NCBI GenBank assembly: GCA_021613335.1
Contig: JAJTWR010000231.1
Span: forward strand, 2,206,501-2,270,500
Length of the DNA: 64,000 nt
Direction: 5' to 3'
Source: Whitmania pigra
Taxonomy: Eukaryota > Annelida > Clitellata > Hirudinida > Haemopidae
A program made the translations under genes and the position numbers. Positions 59,301 through 64,000 of this stretch are shown here, piece by piece. Position 1 is the stretch's first letter. Every line of letters starts with the position of its first letter. The notes below the pieces were generated by a model. The model made no database searches. It was not told where the DNA came from and worked only from the letters and a program-made list of their open reading frames with translations.

Positions 59301-59931
59301 ATTCATTAAGAAAGTAATCATTGATTACTTGTAACAACAAACTTAAGAATTGAACCTGAAAACTGCATATATATAAACCAATTCTGTCAATATGACTGTA
59401 AGCCTCTGATAAGTTATTGTGGCTTGACTAGCATAATCCAGGTTGTTCACATCTAGCATTTTATGGTCAAAGAACATGGCTGGATAAGATAAGCCCTTTT
59501 CCATCCAAGCAAATAATGGTGGATAGTCTAAGGTCCATTGTGAATTGTTTGCTTTGTACCATTCACTCAAGGGCAAGCTATGTGTTATGGCCAACCAATT
59601 TCTATGTACCTCAAAATCTGTGGAACGACTGAAAGATTACAAAACAATAAAATTTAATTTAGTGTTATATATCATTATAACTTTATTAAGATTTAACACG
59701 TTTTTACCAAGTATCAAGCAATGCAAGAGTTAAATTTGATTAGAGATGTTGAATGTTCAACTTAGATAAGTTTCAACTAGAAAATGTCTAACAAAATGCA
59801 TATAAACTTAGTGATTACACATTGAACAAAAACTAAACGTAGACTTACTATGCTGGTATTAACAAACTTTTGAGGCAAGAGAGTATCGCAACCAGTCGCC
59901 AAAAGAAAAACGAGTCTCCGCTCTGCCACAT
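56337..59931 (-). CDS. ALG8: ALG8, dolichyl-P-Glc:Glc1Man9GlcNAc2 alpha-1,3-glucosyltransferase
   Basis: Multi-pass ER membrane enzyme adding the second glucose to the lipid-linked oligosaccharide for N-glycosylation. Twelve minus-strand exons: 59849-59931, 59356-59628, 59003-59097, 58844-58911, 58483-58603, 58260-58360, 57796-57916, 57503-57636, 57223-57362, 56859-56956, 56702-56774, 56337-56544; 1,515 nt, 504 aa (human 526). Family motifs in order: [19 protein letters not shown] in the first luminal loop, [25 protein letters not shown] (spanning two exons), [35 protein letters not shown], and the C-terminal [14 protein letters not shown]. Every junction keeps phase. It shares a short divergent promoter with the gene at 60138. 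Confidence 0.97.
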
Positions 59932-60137
59932 CGCAAAAATTCACTTTTAATGGTGTTTTGATGGCGAAGTCTGAATAATTTAATAATTGTCGGCCGCTCT
60001 GATTAAGGTAGTTTCAAACGCATGCAATAACGTCAAATGCAATTTAAAGTCGTTAAAGAAAATTGAACATTACGCAGGTGATAAGCGGAAGATTTACCGA
60101 ACAAATTATATTTACATTTGGGCGAAAACACCTCGAG
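59932..60137. promoter_or_regulatory. Short divergent promoter, ALG8 / C1orf74-like
   Basis: Only 206 bases separate the ALG8 start codon from the first ATG of the plus-strand gene, so both 5' UTRs and a shared promoter must fit here. GATGGCGAAG (about 59959-59968) resembles the YY1-type ATGGCG element of TATA-less promoters. No TATA box is apparent. This is inference from layout. Confidence 0.55.
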
Positions 60138-60896
60138 ATGTCTTACGGAACAAACTGTCGTTGGAAAACAACGTTTTTGGAATATTTTCCGAGAAGATTC
60201 ATAAAATTTATTCATGAATTGCGAGCGAATTTTGTTGCAGTAGACGCCGGATTGAAATTATCTTACCTATTTGACCGTTTTCAGACGAGCTCTCAAGTGT
60301 TGACAAACTGGCTGGAGTCGCTCATCAAAGAAAAATTAATTTCAAGGCATATGTTTCTGTTGAATTTGGACGATTTGTTGTTTGTGGTTAACGGCAACCA
60401 AGTTCAAGAGTTATTACAATCTTTCTCAGCACCTGACGTTTGCTTTATAAATATTTCGAAAGATTTAGGGAAACCTCAGAAGTTGGATACTGAATGTACC
60501 GCTGTCTCTAGAGTATGCGCTACCTTTAAAGAATTATTGATATCCATGACAAAACGAACTGAATCAGACCTTTGTTCTATACTGAATCTGCCAGAAGACA
60601 TAAACAAGACAAGCATAATTGGTCTACTTCTCTCCTTTCCAGTAGTATATTGGTTCCAAGGAGAAGATGTTTGCCTTGCATCACTTGAGTTAATGAACAT
60701 TAAATTTTTTGTGAGCAAACCTAAGACTAACAGATGTGATGAAATTTATTCTTTCACTTATCCTCTATGTCTGGCCTGTACTCTACAAGTAGTAATTGAA
60801 AAATGGTCTGATAGGATAGGCACAAAAGCAAAAATGTTGCAGTTTGGATTTGATCGTTCTAGCGATGTAGTAACGTTGCCAGTTGCAGCTTTTTGA
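60138..60896 (+). CDS. UPF0739 / C1orf74-like protein (DUF4504)
   Basis: Intronless gene of 252 codons from the first in-frame ATG (60138); the frame is open back to about 60057 but without an ATG. The protein has AVDAGLKLSYLFD near residue 32, a short VCFINISKDLGKPQ block, LLLSFPVVYWF in the middle and a VVTLPVAAF C-terminus. These features and the length agree with what I recall of the uncharacterised UPF0739 family (human C1orf74, 269 aa, also a single coding exon). No signal peptide, membrane segment or catalytic motif is visible, and no function is known. AATAAA at 60913-60918 follows the stop by 17 bases. If the family call is wrong, it is still a likely real gene, given its length, uninterrupted frame and promoter position. 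Confidence 0.7.
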   Translation: MSYGTNCRWKTTFLEYFPRRFIKFIHELRANFVAVDAGLKLSYLFDRFQTSSQVLTNWLESLIKEKLISRHMFLLNLDDLLFVVNGNQVQELLQSFSAPDVCFINISKDLGKPQKLDTECTAVSRVCATFKELLISMTKRTESDLCSILNLPEDINKTSIIGLLLSFPVVYWFQGEDVCLASLELMNIKFFVSKPKTNRCDEIYSFTYPLCLACTLQVVIEKWSDRIGTKAKMLQFGFDRSSDVVTLPVAAF

Positions 60897-61940
60897 AAGT
60901 TCATTGTATTATAATAAAGTTGGTGTGTTGCATAATTTTCAAACGCATTCCGCGCTTCGACGCCAATTGGCCACAACAAAATCGTCGGTTTAAGGTTTTG
61001 ACCACTTTTTTTAATTGTTCATTAAAAACGTTTGTAGAGAATGCGTAGGAAGGTTGCATAGGTACTCGAATCTACCCGAACGAAAACATTAAGAGGCATT
61101 AAGAAACATTCTCAGCACCAAGCCCTTAATGTCTCTGTCCATATGGGGGAGTGCAAACAGTTGTCGAAGAATTTTCGGTGCTACCATTGCTCCATTGTGT
61201 GAGAAGGAGTGCAGATTTTGGGAAACCTCAATCTTTCGACCTAGGTTTTCTCTGGCCTCTGCACTACTGTCGACGTGGCGTCGTGGAGAGAAAATTGCTT
61301 GCTGAGGAGAAGCATGTTCTATTTGTGCTGATGTCTTTGTCCATGTTTGATGACGCACCGTTACTGACCAAGTTGCTCCTGATCTTACTCAGGGATGTCA
61401 TTTTAGCTTTTTCCAAGGGGGCAAACTCTGGCACAACGTGAGGAGATCAAGGGGGTCGGGTTCACCCTCCCGAAATAATAAAAAAAGATTTTAATCGTAA
61501 ATTTTATTGATTTATATAACATCTTAAAACTATCTTTATTGCAAAACATTACAACACAACGAAACCGGTGGAGGCAATTCAGAAGCCCAAATATCCATTT
61601 GCATCCTTAAAGTACCTCAATTTCCTTAAACACTTAACTTCTGTTATTCAGTTCCGTTAACTGAATATTTGCTCTAATAAACTTACTAGTTAACTTGCTT
61701 ATTTGCGGACTCCCGGGTTATTTCAATACGGAAATATCATTAACTGATCAAGAAATGGAAATTGTTTCGAAGTCTTAGTGGACCCCTCTAAAATCATACT
61801 AATTTCCTGTTGAGCCCTAACGTAGTCTTAAATTTCAGATGCATTGGCTAGAAAGATTTTCTTGGCTTTCCTCTTCTAACAAGAGGGGTGTTTTGTAAAT
61901 ATTGTATTTTTTTTTTGGGGAGAGTGATTCTTTCTTAGCA
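60897..61940. other. Intergenic, transposon-like debris
   Basis: Both strands at 61083-61441 have open frames of about 90 codons without recognisable motifs. A GC-rich stretch at about 61391-61480, with CAGGGATGTCATTTTAGC and runs of G and C, could be a hAT-type terminus belonging to the fragment at 61941. Confidence 0.4.
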
Positions 61941-62087
61941 TGTAATACTGAATTCTATCCTAATATTAAAATGATTCATCGCATTTTGGTAACATTTCCC
62001 GTTTCAACTTCAGATGTAGAAAGGTCATTCTCCTAGCTAAAAAGAATCAAGTTATATATTCAAAATTCCACAAGTGAAATGAGAACC
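61941..62087 (+). pseudogene. hAT dimerisation-domain remnant
   Basis: The translation reads EFYPNIKMIHRILVTFPVS, then TSDVERSFS, a stop, then LKRIKLYIQNSTSEM. The PVSxxxxERSFSxLKxIKxYLRNSMxE signature is the C-terminal dimerisation motif of hAT transposases. One nonsense codon replaces the residue after ERSFS. Confidence 0.75.
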
Positions 62088-62260
62088 AAAAACGGCAATG
62101 TTCCGACTTCGTGATATAGCAGCATGGCAATATAGTCGCTTATCCTCAGCCTATGGCTGTGTCACCTTATGCCACTACTCGCCTGCATAGGGATGTATGC
62201 TCTTACAAAAGCGTAACATAAAACAAATCATGTCGTAGATTGATGTCACATAGCTAGATG

Positions 62261-62456
62261 GGCACCCCGTCATAATAGCCCCGCGACAAAATAGCCCCGT
62301 CAAAACAGCACCATCAAAACATAAAAATCATATCATTTAATCAAGTTTGAAATCGGTTAATGTTTTCAACTCATACAAATATTTTTTTATAAAGATACAT
62401 TGACGGGGATGTTTTGACGGGGCTATTTTGTCGCTGGGCTATTTTGATTTGTCACC
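62261..62456. mobile_element. Foldback transposon, short copy (196 bp)
   Basis: The left end reads GGCACCCCGTCATAATAGCC and the right end, read inward, GGTGACAAATCAAAATAGCC, with the same AT-rich core as the copy at 49229. A perfect 9-bp target duplication AGCTAGATG flanks it (62252-62260 and 62457-62465). Confidence 0.92.
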
Positions 62457-62465
62457 AGCTAGATG

Positions 62466-64000
62466 ATTAGGAAGGTTTATCCGTAATGAGCTTCGAATTC
62501 GTGCTGCCATGGTTTTAACCACTACAACATGCAAGAGCACATAAAGCACTTGAATCTGAAGCCTCTCACCTACCGTTATATTCATTTAATTCTAAAAACA
62601 ATAAACTCCTAAATCAAATCACATTCCAGAAAGTCACCTTATACTCATTTAAATCACGAATAGCTTATAACGTTTTCCACGTATTTACACCTGGAATTCT
62701 TACATGCTTGCACAGGTGAGATTGATGTTTGCGCCATCTTTAGAAACACTAATTAGGCACCCTAGTACTATTATAATTAGAAATTCAACAACTAAGCTTG
62801 TGTTAGCTGACTTGGCTCACATCAGAAGCTTAGCACTGGCGCTATAACATACGATGTTTGTGACAACATGTTTACTGCATTGCGTAATGTTAAGCTGGTT
62901 TGGACTAGATGCATTTTAATCCTCTTATCATCTAACCATTTTATTCAAATTTTGTTCGTTTTCATTGACCACAAAAGGATATACTATATCAGAATGCATA
63001 ATATTAATACAAACCTTTGAAATCACCCTCTAAGGCAAACAATAGCCAGGTGGACAATGCAGGTATAAACGGAGATTTGATGTCGACCAATAGCGACGAG
63101 CTATTGAATGAGCCATAAATAATTACTTCGTGCTTTATAAGGTGGGTGTATCATTTGTGTGTCTGCCCTACAAAGAAGGAACTAACTTTATGTGGAATAC
63201 ATTTGTCTAGGATTCGATACTATTTATCGAGGTAAAACTTATTGTTTAATTTTATTAGATCGAATTAAATTCTTCTCAAGCTCTTTCATGAAGTTCTCGC
63301 TTATACTTCAGAAAGACTTTGTTGAAAAGCTTAAGTAAATGTGGTCATATTGAAGTTTAAAAGTTTCAATTCGTGATATAAAATACTGAAAAATTGCTAT
63401 AGTACGCGACAAATTCTTTCATATCCGTTTAACAACTTCCTCGATGTGAATCTGGGTGATTAATAGTGGTTCACTATTAAGTCCTGACTGATTTCTTCAA
63501 ACTTCGTATTAAAATAGATGAGTAAGAATTGCTGTTACAATTATGTATGAATTCTTTGCGCATTTGCCAGTAAGTATACTTAAATACATATATATTTAAG
63601 CGATTTGATTTACTTTGAGACTTTGAGACATCTTTGGTTAAATCATTTGTAACATTAATCATGAAACTCACATTTACTGTTCACTGAATGGTTATTAGAA
63701 GCAAAGTTGCTATGTTAACTTAAGATAGAAGTATTGTCTCTTGTTATCTTGACGATTCTCAATAATCCAGTTTCAGTCTTCGTTTTGATTTCTTTCTAAT
63801 GACTTTTAACATCAGAGTTCATTTAATTCAGATAGAGCAGACCTAAACACATTATGGCTCGACCACTAAACGTTTTTCTTGATTTAATTATGTATTATGA
63901 TTTAATTATATATTATGGTAATGAATCATTAAAATATTACGTCGGAATTGTGATAATAGGGACATTTAATTAAATAATGAAGAAGTATTTAATACTATTT
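62466..64000. other. Intergenic, no gene recognised
   Basis: No open frame here shows family motifs. At 63078-63140 a CCAAT box (GACCAATAGC) is followed by TTTATAAGG about 55 bases downstream. This could be the core promoter of a plus-strand gene starting beyond the window, but no supporting exon is present. Confidence 0.35.

Noticed and set aside
60063..60137. N-terminal extension of the UPF0739-like protein
   Set aside because: The frame is open but has only a TTG and no ATG before 60138. Most likely 5' UTR.
61083..61441. Overlapping open frames of about 90 codons on both strands
   Set aside because: Neither has a recognisable family motif. The longer minus-strand frame lacks an ATG and starts at GTG. 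Probably transposon debris.
63078..63140. CCAAT plus TATA-like promoter near the window end
   Set aside because: No exon follows inside the window, and AT-rich sequence makes such matches common. Only noted within the intergenic entry.

Overview
This window is nuclear DNA of an invertebrate animal. It is AT-rich, its genes are split into many short exons with GT-AG introns, and its non-coding DNA is full of transposon remnants. Nitrilase and Fhit are fused in one gene (NitFhit), an arrangement known from flies and worms and absent from vertebrates. I cannot name the phylum from the sequence alone. No bacterial features, rRNA, tRNA genes or CRISPR arrays were seen.

Layout: (1) 0.3-2.1 kb, a pogo/Tigger-like transposon with a dead mariner nested in it. 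(2) 2.4-7.6 kb (+), the 3' part of ERdj5/DNAJC10, ending in KDEL. (3) 8.8-9.6 kb (-), RNA polymerase subunit RPB6. (4) 10.5-14.0 kb (+), pyrroline-5-carboxylate reductase, with a hAT element in intron 3. (5) 16.9-22.4 kb (+), a Copia LTR retrotransposon with near-identical LTRs, broken by frameshifts and by a 1.06-kb foldback transposon. (6) 23.4-32.6 kb (-), a 21-exon ANKAR homologue with two very long ATT microsatellites in its introns. (7) 33.9-37.7 kb (-), a cationic amino-acid transporter (SLC7A/CAT). (8) 40.4-42.6 kb (+), tafazzin. (9) 43.0-47.7 kb (-), NitFhit. (10) 50.2-55.8 kb (+), POGLUT2/3 (KDELC type), whose last 15 coding bases encode RDEL and stop. (11) 56.3-59.9 kb (-), ALG8. 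(12) 60.1-60.9 kb (+), a single-exon UPF0739/C1orf74-like gene sharing a short divergent promoter with ALG8. (13) 61-64 kb, transposon debris with no gene recognised.

Assembling exons by splice sites and reading phase gives intact frames: SLC7A 640 aa, tafazzin 264 aa, NitFhit 451 aa, POGLUT2/3 495 aa, ALG8 504 aa, P5C reductase 295 aa, ANKAR 1,492 aa, RPB6 131 aa, and 524 aa of ERdj5. Three products (ERdj5, POGLUT2/3, ALG8) work in the endoplasmic reticulum. These are housekeeping genes placed side by side, not an operon, and I see no evidence of joint regulation beyond the ALG8 divergent pair.

The most unusual content is mobile. A family of foldback elements has terminal inverted repeats built from about 14-16-bp tandem units. 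Three copies occur here, each with a perfect 9-bp target duplication, and the largest carries a hAT-dimerisation-like fragment. At least five other hAT remnants of different lineages, a tRNA-like SINE family with ATT tails, and LINE tails are also present.
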